This document shows, piece by piece, positions 37,500-46,840 of a stretch of DNA of 64,000 bases; positions within the stretch are counted from its first letter, which is position 1, and each line of letters starts with the position of its first letter. The position numbers and the translations under genes were made by a program. Source of the stretch: Ferroplasma acidiphilum (GTDB lineage: Archaea; Thermoplasmatota; Thermoplasmata; Thermoplasmatales; Thermoplasmataceae); NCBI RefSeq assembly GCF_002078355.1, contig NZ_CP015363.1, positions 1,054,001 to 1,118,000 of the forward strand. The letters are read 5' to 3'. The notes under the pieces were generated by a model, which was given only the letters and a program-made list of their open reading frames with translations, ran no database searches and was not told the origin of the DNA.

Positions 37500-38177
37500 T
37501 AGGTGTCCTATATCAAATAGGCATATAAATTTTTTTAAAAAACATAGATAAATATCATTAAATAACCCTGTATTATCAAAGAAAATCTCTTATAAATATT
37601 TTAGATTCATAAAGTTTATAAACCAGGTAATCTATTCGTCTCGAAATTTCGATATTGTTTCTATCGAATAAAATTTTTAATATAAAACTATATTAACTAT
37701 GGAAATCCTGGTTTTAAATATTCCATCATTTAGTTGGGCTGGTTTTGGAAGAAGTAGAAATTATTCTTCTCCTAGTTTCATCAGCATCTGCTCGCAAATA
37801 TACCCGTTGTGTTGGAATTGATTTTAATCACATTATCCAGATGATAGGTAAAATATATATCTACAATATCATCTTTTTCAGATATAACTGTAAATTGCAC
37901 ATTTATTTAAATATGCTCTCTTTACAATTATATGCCGGAGGAATTTTTGCCGGTATATGCAATATAATCATTGTCTATAAGTTATTTTGATATAGAAACT
38001 GCATTATGCACTGAAGCAGGTATATAGAATTGACACTGTTATACAGTGTATAATATAAACCTTCAGGTAGTATCAGAAAAATCAAATAAATTCTATAATA
38101 AACAGGAATGAACTAATGACTATTGACTGTTATAGTCAAAAGCAAAAAATAGATATAGGTATGTAGCTTTTACGCTT
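37500..38177. other. Long AT-rich spacer with nested palindromes
   Basis: Nearly 680 bases between the KaiC-like gene and ferredoxin. It holds the KaiC promoter, the palindrome at 37641-37652 inside a wider TATTCG/CGAATA pair (37633-37638 and 37665-37670), and a 40-codon ATG frame at 37699-37821 of doubtful coding value. Short open stretches with coding-like composition occur on the minus strand near 37740-37830 but are broken by stops, perhaps an old gene remnant. Confidence 0.45.
37633..37670. promoter_or_regulatory. Nested inverted repeats around TCGAAATTTCGA
   Basis: A perfect 12-bp palindrome (37641-37652) sits within a second inverted pair TATTCG ... CGAATA. A TATA-like TTAATATAAA follows at 37677-37686. 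The layout looks like a regulated promoter reading right, although no convincing gene starts within 300 bases. Confidence 0.4.
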
Positions 38178-38387
38178 ATGGAAGTGAAAGTTAAGAGCGA
38201 GATGGATGTGGACAGAGGGCTTTGCGACTATTGCGGAGCCTGCGTTGGAATGTGCCCCACAGACGCGATTAATTTAGATGAGACCGTAATAGCTATAAAT
38301 GAGGATAAATGCATAAAATGCGAATTTTGTGTAATTGGATGCCCTACCGGGGCAATATCAGCGGAGTGGTTCCATGCTAAACTATGA
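38178..38387 (+). CDS. Ferredoxin, 2x[4Fe-4S]
   Basis: A 69-aa electron carrier with two complete cluster motifs: CDYCGACVGMCP (residues ~16-27) and CIKCEFCVIGCP (~45-56). Its end overlaps the geranylgeranyl reductase start by 14 bases, so the two are translationally coupled. Known archaeal geranylgeranyl reductases can take electrons from a ferredoxin, so this protein is the probable donor for lipid-chain saturation. Confidence 0.93.
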   Translation: MEVKVKSEMDVDRGLCDYCGACVGMCPTDAINLDETVIAINEDKCIKCEFCVIGCPTGAISAEWFHAKL

Positions 38388-39564
38388 TGTTCTTGTAATA
38401 GGTGCAGGTCCAGCAGGAAGTTCTGCTGCAAGATATGCATCAAGATACGGATTGAAAACGTTGCTTGTTGAAAAAAGGCCAGACATAGGGTCACCGGTAA
38501 GATGCGGTGAAGGAATTTCAAAAGCATGGATGCCAGAAGTAGATATAAAGCCGGAAGCACACTGGATATCAGACGAAGTCAAAGGAGCGCGTATATATGG
38601 GCCATCAGAAAAAAAGCCTATTATGCTCACCGCCGAGAGTGCAGGGAATGAAGTTGGATTTGTTGTTGAGAGAGATAAATTCGACAAACATATTGCCACA
38701 CTTGCAGCAACTGAAGGGGCAGAAATATGGATAAAATCTCCTGCTATGTCAGTAATAAAAGAAGGGAACAGAGTTGTTGGCGCAAAGATAAGGCATAACG
38801 GGGAAGAAGTAGAAGTGCGCGCAAAAATGGTAATAGCAGCAGACGGATTTGAAAGTGAATTCTCAAGATGGGCTGGATTAAAATCACCTATTTTGAAGAA
38901 GAATGATATAATATCTGCACTGGAATACAGGATGGAAAACGTTGATTCTAATGAGGATTTCACAGACTTCTATCTTGGCTCTATAGCACCAGCAGGATAC
39001 CTCTGGGTATTTCCAAAGGGTCCGCATGAAGCTAATGTTGGAATCGGCGTAACAATAACAATGATGAAAGACAGGCTTGACGTGAAAAACTATCTTGATT
39101 CCTGGATTAAATCACATCCTGCATATAGCAAGGGTAGAATAATCCAGCAGATAAGTGGCGGAGTTTCAGTTAATAAGGTAAAGGATAAGATGAGCCTTCC
39201 GGGTCTTCTTGCAATAGGAGACGCAGCAAGGCTTATAGATCCTATTACCGGTGGCGGTATAGCCAACGGAATGATATCCGGAAAGTTTGCAGCCCAGGTC
39301 TCAAAGAAAGCGATTGATGAAAATGATTTTTCAGAAGAAATGATGAAGAATTACGATCTCATGGTAAAGGACAAATTCGAGAGGAAGCATCTGAGAAACT
39401 GGTTTGCAAAGGAAAAATTGGGTACACTTTCAAATGAGACACTGGACAAGCTTGTTGACGTTGTTGCTGACGTGAAAATGACAAGTATATCTGTTGAAGA
39501 AATATTGAAAGGAGTCCAGTTAAAATATCCCGAACTTGTTTCACAGCTGGAAGACCTGATTTAA
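38374..39564 (+). CDS. Geranylgeranyl reductase (digeranylgeranylglycerophospholipid reductase)
   Basis: FAD enzyme that hydrogenates the isoprenoid chains of archaeal membrane lipids; peripheral on the inner face of the membrane. Motifs are the dinucleotide loop VIGAGPAGSSAARYA at the N-terminus, PVRCGEGIS, the substrate-pocket signature APAGYLWVFPKGP (YxWxFP) and the FAD-binding GDAARLIDPITGGGI. From ATG 38374 the protein is 396 aa, matching the structurally known Thermoplasma enzyme; an in-frame ATG at 38335 lies deep inside ferredoxin and is unlikely. Confidence 0.94.
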   Translation: MLNYDVLVIGAGPAGSSAARYASRYGLKTLLVEKRPDIGSPVRCGEGISKAWMPEVDIKPEAHWISDEVKGARIYGPSEKKPIMLTAESAGNEVGFVVERDKFDKHIATLAATEGAEIWIKSPAMSVIKEGNRVVGAKIRHNGEEVEVRAKMVIAADGFESEFSRWAGLKSPILKKNDIISALEYRMENVDSNEDFTDFYLGSIAPAGYLWVFPKGPHEANVGIGVTITMMKDRLDVKNYLDSWIKSHPAYSKGRIIQQISGGVSVNKVKDKMSLPGLLAIGDAARLIDPITGGGIANGMISGKFAAQVSKKAIDENDFSEEMMKNYDLMVKDKFERKHLRNWFAKEKLGTLSNETLDKLVDVVADVKMTSISVEEILKGVQLKYPELVSQLEDLI

Positions 39565-39565
39565 A

Positions 39566-41215
39566 TTAATCTTTTGTTTCTAATTTTTCTTTTAATATTG
39601 ATGTTACATATTTTTCTGCAACTTTGAAATTAAGTTTTGGAGGCATCGGAGTTTCGTTTGTTTCGGTCACAACATCAAGCACTGCCGGCCCATCGTATTT
39701 AAAAAATTTATCAAGCCCTGTATCCAGTGCTTCTACAGTATCAATCCTGATCCCTAAAATACCGATTGATTCTGCAAGTTTTGAGAAGTCAGGGTTGTAT
39801 AAGTCCACGCCATATTCCGGATATCCCATTACCTCCTCCTCAAGTTTAATCATGCCCAGTATGCTGTTATCATATACAATTAATTTAACCGGCAGATTAT
39901 ACTTTTTAATGGTAATTAATTCCATCATAGTCATTGCAAAGCTGCCATCGCCTATCAGGCCATAAATTTTTTTCCCTGATGCAAAGGCAAGACCTACTGA
40001 TCCTGGAATTCCGGAACCCATGGTACCCAACCAGGATGAAAAATAAAACTTATTGTTGTTACCTGCCTTAAGAAAACGGTTTGACCATAGGGTTACATTG
40101 CCCGTGTCTGTAATTATTATTGCATCATCTTCAATTTTCTTTGATATTTTATCTGTTAAGAGTTCAGCCCTTATAGGATTTTTATTGTTACTCGCGAGTC
40201 TGGCCATATCTTCTGACCATTTTGTCTTTTCGTCCTGCATTTCCTGATAGAATTTTTTATCCTTTTTATTTACATTTATGTTATCAAGGAAATATTTTAT
40301 ATCGCAGAGATAAGAATAATTTGCCTTCATTATTTTATTCAAATCATCTATGTTTGTATTCACCTGGATATTGTCTACCTTTTTCAAAAACTGTGTGTAT
40401 GGAAATATGGTACCCAGAAATATTATTAAATCGGATTTTTCTATTGCTTTGATAGATGGCTTTGTACCCAGAAGCCCGATGCCTCCCATCACCTTTTTAT
40501 CATTATCGTTGAACACGCCCTTGCCGTTCAATGAATATATTATCGGAGCTCCTATCTTTTCGGCAAATTTGTCTATTTCTCCACGATAGTTTCTGGAACC
40601 ACCACCGATCATTATAACCGGTTTATTTCTATTATTAATCAAATTTACAGCCTCATCAAGGCCTCCGGGGTTATAACTTACAGGATTAATGTAATATGAT
40701 AAGTCCTCTTCTTTGCATGATTCCATTAAAATATTTACTGGCATGTCAATATGCCCGACGCCTTTCTTCGTTATAGCCTCTCTGCAGGCTTTCCATATTA
40801 AATAATGTGCATTGTCCGGTGTTATAATTCTCGCATTGAAGACAGAAACGTCATCAAATAATTTAACCAGGTTTACTTCCTGAAAATAATCATGATGCAA
40901 CAGTTCTGTTTCCACCTGACCTGTTAAAGCTATTACAGGAACATGCTGCGTTTTTGCATCGTATAATCCGTTTAGCAGATGTATTGAACCGGGGCCTGAA
41001 GTTCCCATACAGGCTGACAAATTCCCCGTATATTTTGATTCGTATGAAGCACTGAGGGCACCGCCTTCTTCATGCCTTACCTGAACATATTTTATATCTT
41101 TATTTCTCCGTATTGCATCGATTATAGGATTTAGGGAATCACCCGGAATTGCATATATTCTTTTTACACCGAAGTTTACGAGTGTTTTAATTATTACATC
41201 TGCTACAGTTGACAT
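39566..41215 (-). CDS. Pyruvate oxidase-like thiamine-diphosphate enzyme
   Basis: ThDP enzyme of 549 aa in the pyruvate oxidase/acetolactate synthase family. The N-terminal RIYAIPGDSLNPIIDAIRR and VRHEEGGALSASYESK (catalytic Glu) resemble PoxB, as does GPGSIHLLNGLYDAKTQHVP. The ThDP-Mg motif is GDGSFAMTMMELITIKKYNL to VYDN. Expected to decarboxylate pyruvate to acetate (with quinone) or to acetyl phosphate and H2O2. Whether it keeps the lipid-activated C-terminal helix of PoxB is unclear; the tail (KVAEKYVTSILKEKLETKD) is short and amphipathic. Convergent with geranylgeranyl reductase. Confidence 0.85.
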   Translation of the reverse strand: MSTVADVIIKTLVNFGVKRIYAIPGDSLNPIIDAIRRNKDIKYVQVRHEEGGALSASYESKYTGNLSACMGTSGPGSIHLLNGLYDAKTQHVPVIALTGQVETELLHHDYFQEVNLVKLFDDVSVFNARIITPDNAHYLIWKACREAITKKGVGHIDMPVNILMESCKEEDLSYYINPVSYNPGGLDEAVNLINNRNKPVIMIGGGSRNYRGEIDKFAEKIGAPIIYSLNGKGVFNDNDKKVMGGIGLLGTKPSIKAIEKSDLIIFLGTIFPYTQFLKKVDNIQVNTNIDDLNKIMKANYSYLCDIKYFLDNINVNKKDKKFYQEMQDEKTKWSEDMARLASNNKNPIRAELLTDKISKKIEDDAIIITDTGNVTLWSNRFLKAGNNNKFYFSSWLGTMGSGIPGSVGLAFASGKKIYGLIGDGSFAMTMMELITIKKYNLPVKLIVYDNSILGMIKLEEEVMGYPEYGVDLYNPDFSKLAESIGILGIRIDTVEALDTGLDKFFKYDGPAVLDVVTETNETPMPPKLNFKVAEKYVTSILKEKLETKD

Positions 41216-41514
41216 AATATATTGATAATTTTATCTTTTATAAATCCTTATGTTTAATACATTTATTAACTTCTCAACGGGAATTTCCATGATACTGGTA
41301 GATCTTGCAAATGAATATTATAGGTAGTGTTATAGTATATCCGGCTAGCATAATAGGTGCTGTTGAATATTTTAATATTCTGTTTCCGTTTTAAGTAACT
41401 GGTTTGCTACCAGGTACACAGTTTCATATCAGATTTCATTGTGCATTTTAATGAACATAGCCAGCACAAATTATTCGCTTATATGTTTCTGGCATAAAAA
41501 AATAAATTTTAATT
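41216..41514. other. Intergenic region between pyruvate oxidase and SRP54
   Basis: Holds the leftward pyruvate-oxidase promoter (ATTTATAA-like stretch near 41236-41250) and a small hairpin CTGGT-TTGCT-ACCAG (41399-41413). Minus-strand frames contain short coding-like pieces interrupted by stops; no gene supported. Confidence 0.4.
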
Positions 41515-42888
41515 TTATAACATTTTTGATTCCAGGTCATCGAGGCTGAAATTCCCGCCTTTGAGCTGGGTTTTTAGCATTTTCTTGAAATTTCTGTTCT
41601 TTTTTATGCTTTTCATGTTTTTCTTCATGGCGTTATATTCTTTAAGCAACTGGCGTACGTTTTTCTCACCCTGGCCGGAGCCTGCGGCAATTCTTTTTAT
41701 GCGTTTTGCATTCAATACATCCGGGTTTTCCAGTTCATAGAATGTCATTGAATCGAGTATCACACGGTAAAGCCTTAATTTCTCATCTGCCTGGTCCAGT
41801 TGCGATTCGTCAAGTTTGTTTCCTCCCGGCATTTTCCCAAGTGGGAGTGCTCCGAAGAATTTCTTAAGCAACCCTGGCTTGGCAAATTTTTCCCAGACAT
41901 CATACATATCTTTTAAATCAAATTTTCCTGACATGAGTTTATCCAGTGAAGCTTCAGCTTCTTCTTCAGTTATGTTTGTTTCCTTAACTACTTCCATAAG
42001 GGCGTCTATATCGCCCATACCCAGTAGCCTTGACAAGAACTTTTTGGGATTAAATATCTGGATATCATCCATGTGTTCCCCGGTTCCAATAAAATATACC
42101 GGTGATTGTATATCCGCAACTGCGCTCAACGCACCGCCAGCCTTTCCAGTACCATCCATCTTTGTAATAATTACTCCATCTATATTTACAGCATCATGGA
42201 GGGTTTTTGCCTGCGGGCCAGCCTGCTGTCCAAGTGTTGCATCTATAACAAAAAGCACCGTATCAGGATTGATTTTTTCTTTAATTTCATGTACTTCATC
42301 TATTAATTCCTGATCCAGTGAATCCCTGCCGCTGGTATCGATAATTTTTATTTTGAAGTCTGCAAGTTCCTTTATGCCGTTTCGAACTATTTTAAGGGCG
42401 TTTTTTTCTCCCTTTTCACCGTAAAATCCACAGTTCACATCTCCGGAAATCTGCTGGAGTTGTTCAAATGCCCCCGGCCTGTGGACATCGGCAGCTATCA
42501 GCCCTGTGGATAAGCCTTTCTTCATAAAAAGTCTGGCAAGCTTTCCTGCTGTTGTTGTTTTACCATTTCCATACAAACCCACAAGCATAATTGTCTGGGG
42601 CTTAAGATCGAAATTTGAATCTGTGCCAAGTATTTTTAGAAGCTCTTCGTAGATAACACGTATAATATAATCCTGCGCTGTCATGCCTGCAGGGGGCTTT
42701 TCATTTAATGCCCTTTCCTGGACTGTATTGGTTAACTTTAAGACAAGTTTAACGTTCACATCGGCTTTTAATAAGGCTCTTTGAATTTCTTTTGTGACCT
42801 CTTTTATAGTATCCTTGTCAATAAAACTTGAACCAGATATTTTACGCATAATGCTCTTAAGTGACTCTGATAAATTGTCTAGAACCAT
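41515..42888 (-). CDS. srp54: Signal recognition particle GTPase SRP54
   Basis: Binds signal sequences on ribosomes and, with SRP RNA and FtsY, targets membrane and secreted proteins. N domain helices are followed by the G domain (GLYGNGKTTTAGKLARLF P-loop, DTSGRDSLDQ, TKMDGTGKAGGALS) and a Met-containing M domain ending in RIKRIAAGSGQGEKNVRQLL, which binds SRP RNA. ATG 42888 is preferred to a TTG six bases upstream; a TAAATAATATA box at ~42903-42914 fits a leaderless mRNA from it. 457 aa is typical. Confidence 0.95.
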   Translation of the reverse strand: MVLDNLSESLKSIMRKISGSSFIDKDTIKEVTKEIQRALLKADVNVKLVLKLTNTVQERALNEKPPAGMTAQDYIIRVIYEELLKILGTDSNFDLKPQTIMLVGLYGNGKTTTAGKLARLFMKKGLSTGLIAADVHRPGAFEQLQQISGDVNCGFYGEKGEKNALKIVRNGIKELADFKIKIIDTSGRDSLDQELIDEVHEIKEKINPDTVLFVIDATLGQQAGPQAKTLHDAVNIDGVIITKMDGTGKAGGALSAVADIQSPVYFIGTGEHMDDIQIFNPKKFLSRLLGMGDIDALMEVVKETNITEEEAEASLDKLMSGKFDLKDMYDVWEKFAKPGLLKKFFGALPLGKMPGGNKLDESQLDQADEKLRLYRVILDSMTFYELENPDVLNAKRIKRIAAGSGQGEKNVRQLLKEYNAMKKNMKSIKKNRNFKKMLKTQLKGGNFSLDDLESKML

Positions 42889-42945
42889 AAGCAAACATCA
42901 AAATATATTATTTAATTTTTTGTAAAATTCTATAGAGAATATAAT

Positions 42946-43251
42946 TCAATACTCTCTCCACCTATGCCCGCAGGACTCACATGTATAAAACTTTGTTTCA
43001 GGTTCATCTGCAGAACGTGTTTGCTTGAGGAGATAATAAGCTCCTGTATGATGGCATACAGGGCACACGGCATCGCTATCAAGTGGTTCCGCGTTTACTT
43101 CCTTGGCCACCATTATAATTTCTTTATCTGAACTCTTTGATATAATCTTCTGGTCAGCTGTTCCAGCTTTTGGAATTTCATTGCCACAACTGTTGCAGAT
43201 ATATTTATCCCTTGATGGTGTCATGAGTGCACCGCATTTAGAACAGAACAT
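42946..43251 (-). CDS. tfs: Transcription factor S (TFS)
   Basis: TFIIS-like RNA polymerase cleavage factor that rescues backtracked polymerase; related to RPA12/RPB9. 101 aa with an N-terminal zinc ribbon (CSKCGALMTPSRDKYICNSC) and a C-terminal ribbon (CPVCHHTGAYYLLKQTRSAD then EPETKFYTCESCGHRW). The hairpin acidic pair Asp-Glu in RSADEPE is the catalytic signature. Lies upstream of SRP54 on the same strand, 57 bases apart. Confidence 0.94.
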   Translation of the reverse strand: MFCSKCGALMTPSRDKYICNSCGNEIPKAGTADQKIISKSSDKEIIMVAKEVNAEPLDSDAVCPVCHHTGAYYLLKQTRSADEPETKFYTCESCGHRWREY

Positions 43252-43402
43252 ATGTACTCTATTTCAAAACGATATTTAAACATTGTTTGTTACTGGATTT
43301 CTATAGATAACCGCAGTATACATACTCTGATTATTTCCATATTCCTGTAACATTACAATTAGATTTAGATACCTTTAATAATAAATTTAACGATTCCTGA
43401 TT

Positions 43403-43792
43403 ATGACTACAGAGGAAATATTAAAAAAATACAGGGATATCGCTGTTGTAGGGATTTCCGATAAGCCTGATAGGGCAAGCTATCAGGTTTCAAAGTATCT
43501 TATGGAAAACGGATATAACATAATTCCTGTTAATCCGGCCCTGGAAAAATGGGAAGGAAAAAGAGTTTATAAGGATGTAAAGTCCATTGATGGAAACGTG
43601 GATGTTGTCGATATATTCCGCAAACCTGAATTTGTTGAAGAAATAGTGAAGGATTCAAAGGGAAAAGCAAGGGTAATATGGATGCAGGAGGGAATAGTAA
43701 ATGAAGATGCAAAAAAACGTGCAATGGATATGGGAATGGAAGTTATAATGGATAAATGCATGAAGAAAGAACATGAAAAATTAAATAAATAA
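43403..43792 (+). CDS. CoA-binding (YccU-like) protein
   Basis: A 129-aa single-domain Rossmann protein of the CoA_binding_2 family: IAVVGISDKPDRASYQVSKYLM is the nucleotide loop, and VDIFRKPEFVEEIV and VIWMQEGIVNEDA are the conserved strands. Relatives bind CoA or act near acyl-CoA enzymes; the exact role is unknown. Leaderless start likely; tRNA-Ser follows 17 bases downstream. Confidence 0.85.
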   Translation: MTTEEILKKYRDIAVVGISDKPDRASYQVSKYLMENGYNIIPVNPALEKWEGKRVYKDVKSIDGNVDVVDIFRKPEFVEEIVKDSKGKARVIWMQEGIVNEDAKKRAMDMGMEVIMDKCMKKEHEKLNK

Positions 43793-43809
43793 TAGAAATA
43801 CTGGATCAA

Positions 43810-43893
43810 GCTGGGATAGCCTAGCCCGGTAAGACGGTAGATTCGAAATCTACTGCTAGAAATAGCTCGGGAGTTCAAATCTCCCTCCCAGCG
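43810..43893 (+). tRNA. tRNA-Ser (CGA)
   Basis: An 84-base tRNA. The acceptor stem pairs GCTGGGA with TCCCAGC and has discriminator G. The anticodon stem GTAGA/TCTAC encloses TTCGAAA, giving anticodon CGA. A long variable arm (TGCTAGAAATAGCTC) and discriminator G mark the serine class. T-arm GGGAG-TTCAAAT-CTCCC. CCA is not encoded. No intron. Confidence 0.95.
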
Positions 43894-43940
43894 CTTTTAA
43901 AGTTCTAATAAATATATATACAGCATAATCATATTTAACT

Positions 43941-44645
43941 ATGAAATCTAATATTGTTATAGCAGGTATTGGAAAGGGAATGGGAAGTTCTCTCGCATAT
44001 TATCTAAAGGATGCAGGTTACAACGTTTTTCTAATATCCCGTGGAAGCAATGTAAAGGAAGTTGCAGGCAAAGCTGGATGCGAGTTTTATAATGCAGATT
44101 TGAATTCATATCCACAATGCGTGGAAGCCATTAAGGCAGCGGATCGAACAATGGGGGGCATAGATGCAGTTGTCAATGTTGCCGGAAATTATTATTCAAA
44201 TCAAAGTATTGAAGAAACAGAGCCAGAAATGTTCATGGATGCAATTTTGAATAATGCAAGGACATTTTACAATATTGCCCGTGCAGCACTTCCTTTGCTT
44301 AAACGGCAAAAACATGGCTCCATAATAGGTTTCTCCGCTTCAGAAAATGTGTATTACAATTCAAATCCAGGATATGCATCAGGAAAGGGGGCAGTTTATT
44401 TCATGGTGAAAAGCCTTGCCAGGGAACTTATTAAATATAACATAAAAGTTAATGGAGTTGCTCCAGGATTCATAGGAAAGAATGATGATGAAATAAAATC
44501 AAATATAGAACTCGGAATAGCCAGGAGATATCCGCCAGATGATATTAACAGAACTGTAGAATTTCTGATCAACTCTGAAATGGTCACAGGAGAGATTATA
44601 CCAGTAGCCGGGGGCCATGACATAAATTTGAATTCCGGCATATAA
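43941..44645 (+). CDS. Short-chain dehydrogenase/reductase
   Basis: A 234-aa SDR. The cofactor loop is IAGIGKGMGSSLAYYL, NVAGNYY matches the NAG motif, Ser lies in IIGFSASE and the catalytic Tyr/Lys pair is in PGYASGKGAVYF. The C-terminal VNGVAPGFIG closes the cofactor site. Substrate unknown. A TATA-like AATATATATACA at ~43911-43922 lies 25 bases upstream of the ATG. Confidence 0.88.
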   Translation: MKSNIVIAGIGKGMGSSLAYYLKDAGYNVFLISRGSNVKEVAGKAGCEFYNADLNSYPQCVEAIKAADRTMGGIDAVVNVAGNYYSNQSIEETEPEMFMDAILNNARTFYNIARAALPLLKRQKHGSIIGFSASENVYYNSNPGYASGKGAVYFMVKSLARELIKYNIKVNGVAPGFIGKNDDEIKSNIELGIARRYPPDDINRTVEFLINSEMVTGEIIPVAGGHDINLNSGI

Positions 44646-44819
44646 ATGTATAATTACAGTACATGATTTAATAACGCAATATTTCATGTTAAATTATCCT
44701 ACGCAGTGAATATATTTATTAAAATATTTTTGTGCATGCATACATTTATATTTTTATAACAAAGTTAATCTAAATTTTAGGTCTTTGTCTATAATTATTG
44801 CAGTTCCTTATTCTCTCAA

Positions 44820-44876
44820 TTTTTTTACATTTTTAAGAACACGAAAACATACGATTCGGACATAAATTTTTTTTTT
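44820..44876. terminator. Oligo-T terminator tracts
   Basis: T7 (44820-44826) and T10 (44867-44876) runs on the plus strand, in the 306-base spacer between the convergent SDR and APC/CBS genes. Archaeal RNA polymerase terminates at such U-runs without a hairpin. They are about 180-230 bases after the SDR stop. Nothing else was found in the spacer. Confidence 0.4.
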
Positions 44877-44951
44877 CTTAATGTTGTGTATACCGCTTAA
44901 ATTACATCTATATTAGTGCCACGGGCAAGCACTGGAGTTGTGGACATATAT

Positions 44952-46775
44952 TTACTCAACTGCGGGCTTATCCGTACTCGCGAGCTTTAATAGAATTTCC
45001 CTCTCTGTGATTGTGCCTGTACATTTTCCTGACCCGTCAACAATTGAGAGGATATTTACATTATTTTCCTTGAGAATTCTGACAGCGTCTGTTACCTCAT
45101 CATTAACACTTATGTTGACAACTTTTTCAAGATGCATCTGATTTACTTTCCCACGATCGATGGCGTCTTTAGGGAGGAGAAGTATGTCGATTACATACAA
45201 AGTTCCAACAGGCTTCATGTTCCCATCAAGAACTATTGCATAGGGTATGTTTTTAGAAAGTAGTTTTTCCAGAGCAGCCCTTAATGGATCGTTAATTCCA
45301 ACAATTACATCAAGTCCAGGGATTCTTGCGTCCATAACCTTTATGTTCATTAGATTTTCAGCAAGTATTTTTCCTTCTTTGCTTATATCCATCATATCAT
45401 CCGATGTTTTCAATGTAATTGCTTTTACTTCGGACAATATAAATCCTACCACAATCCAGACCAGAAATAGTAATGTGTACCATGATACAGTAGAATATGC
45501 TGAATAGACAAGCACTATAGAGCTGATAATAGCTGCAACCAGGGCGAGTATTACCTCTTTAAAATCTTTTATGTAAGAGTATATGCCTTTTTGTGTACGT
45601 GATATCAGCCTTCTTCCACGCCTTAGCCCTATTCTGATAAGGGAGAAATTGGCACTGACGTGTATAAATAATCCCCCAAGGGCAGATATTGTTCCAAGTA
45701 ATATAAAAGCGGTTTCTACTGTTATGTAATGCATAATAAGCAATGGAAGTGCAACCATTATAGCGCTCACTGCGAAACTGGCAACAATAGGATTGTCTTT
45801 TACTTTTTTTGCGAAAATAGAGGGGAAAGATTTATCATATCCCATTCTGAAAAATGTACGGGATGCGGCAGACCCGAATGAAAGTATAGCTAATATAGCA
45901 TCGTTGATTGTTGCTATCCCTGCCGCATAGTAGAGGTATATTCCGTATTTCCCAAAATTGTGCAGAATAATGCCTATAACAGGCAATTTATCACTGGTTG
46001 GAATAGCGATATTAGTCTGCAGAATGAGATTGGCAAATGCATAGATCATCAATGTTGCCAGGGTGCCACCGATTAGTATAACAGATATAACGCTACGCCC
46101 TACAACTTTCTTCGGATTGGACACCTCGCCTGATACCGGTGCTATGGAACCATACCCTGTAGGAATTCCCATGGCAAATAATATCCCGAGGGCAAAATCG
46201 CCACCGCTGATGTGGTATACGGCTGGATTTGGAATGTATGCAGCACCCTTTGTCACTACAAATGATATTACTACTATAGCCAGCATGAGAGATATTTCAA
46301 TTGCTACGGCATAGAGTGCATATCTGGAAGAAAGCTTTATTCCTACAATAAGGAATGTAATAGAGGGAATTATTATGAGAAGAAAGGCATAATACTCTGA
46401 AATGCCCAGTACGGTGACAATTATAAATATTGCACCGGTAAGATAAGCAAGGGCATAAAGGATCGAATAGAAGATGTACATCCACCCTGTATCAAACCCT
46501 ATTCTTGCAGATAATGCCTGAAAAGCGTATGTGTAATATCCACCAGATGACGAAAATCTTTTGGATAATTGTGTTACAACGAGCCCGTTTACAAGCACCA
46601 GGAGCATACCAATGACCATAACTATTGGAGCGTCAAATCCTGCAAGTGTTATTGCAAAAGCTGCGTATGTGAGTATACTTAAAAGTGGAGACATGCCGCC
46701 GAATGAAAGGAAGAAAACATCCTTGAAAGTTAAGTGCCTTGTAAGTTCACCGTTTTGCGGTGACGTTTCTGTCAT
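44952..46775 (-). CDS. APC permease with C-terminal CBS domains
   Basis: A 607-aa fusion. Residues ~15-450 form an APC transporter (about 12 helices; FKDVFFLSFGGMSPLLSILT at helix 1, SKRFSSSGGYYTYAFQALSA at helix 2/3). Residues ~480-600 hold two CBS motifs (VMDARIPGLDVIVGINDPLR; LEKVVNISVNDEVTDAVRIL). CBS pairs bind adenine nucleotides and gate transport or enzymes by energy state, so uptake is probably regulated post-translationally. Substrate likely an amino acid. Confidence 0.88.
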   Translation of the reverse strand: MTETSPQNGELTRHLTFKDVFFLSFGGMSPLLSILTYAAFAITLAGFDAPIVMVIGMLLVLVNGLVVTQLSKRFSSSGGYYTYAFQALSARIGFDTGWMYIFYSILYALAYLTGAIFIIVTVLGISEYYAFLLIIIPSITFLIVGIKLSSRYALYAVAIEISLMLAIVVISFVVTKGAAYIPNPAVYHISGGDFALGILFAMGIPTGYGSIAPVSGEVSNPKKVVGRSVISVILIGGTLATLMIYAFANLILQTNIAIPTSDKLPVIGIILHNFGKYGIYLYYAAGIATINDAILAILSFGSAASRTFFRMGYDKSFPSIFAKKVKDNPIVASFAVSAIMVALPLLIMHYITVETAFILLGTISALGGLFIHVSANFSLIRIGLRRGRRLISRTQKGIYSYIKDFKEVILALVAAIISSIVLVYSAYSTVSWYTLLFLVWIVVGFILSEVKAITLKTSDDMMDISKEGKILAENLMNIKVMDARIPGLDVIVGINDPLRAALEKLLSKNIPYAIVLDGNMKPVGTLYVIDILLLPKDAIDRGKVNQMHLEKVVNISVNDEVTDAVRILKENNVNILSIVDGSGKCTGTITEREILLKLASTDKPAVE

Positions 46776-46840
46776 CCGTTCATAAGTATATCAATGTTAT
46801 AAAAGTTTATCTTTTACAGAAATAAAATTCATTAATAAAA

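Noticed and set aside
37745-37990. 81-codon plus-strand frame in the long spacer
   Set aside because: Composition is dominated by Ile, Tyr, Leu and Cys without domain features; better explained as chance in AT-rich DNA.
38335-38373. Upstream ATG at 38335 for geranylgeranyl reductase
   Set aside because: It would add 13 residues encoded inside ferredoxin ahead of the flavin loop; ATG 38374 starts directly before the conserved N-terminal strand.
41399-41413. CTGGT/ACCAG hairpin as an RNA gene or terminator
   Set aside because: Only five base pairs and no U-run; too weak to call beyond a mention.
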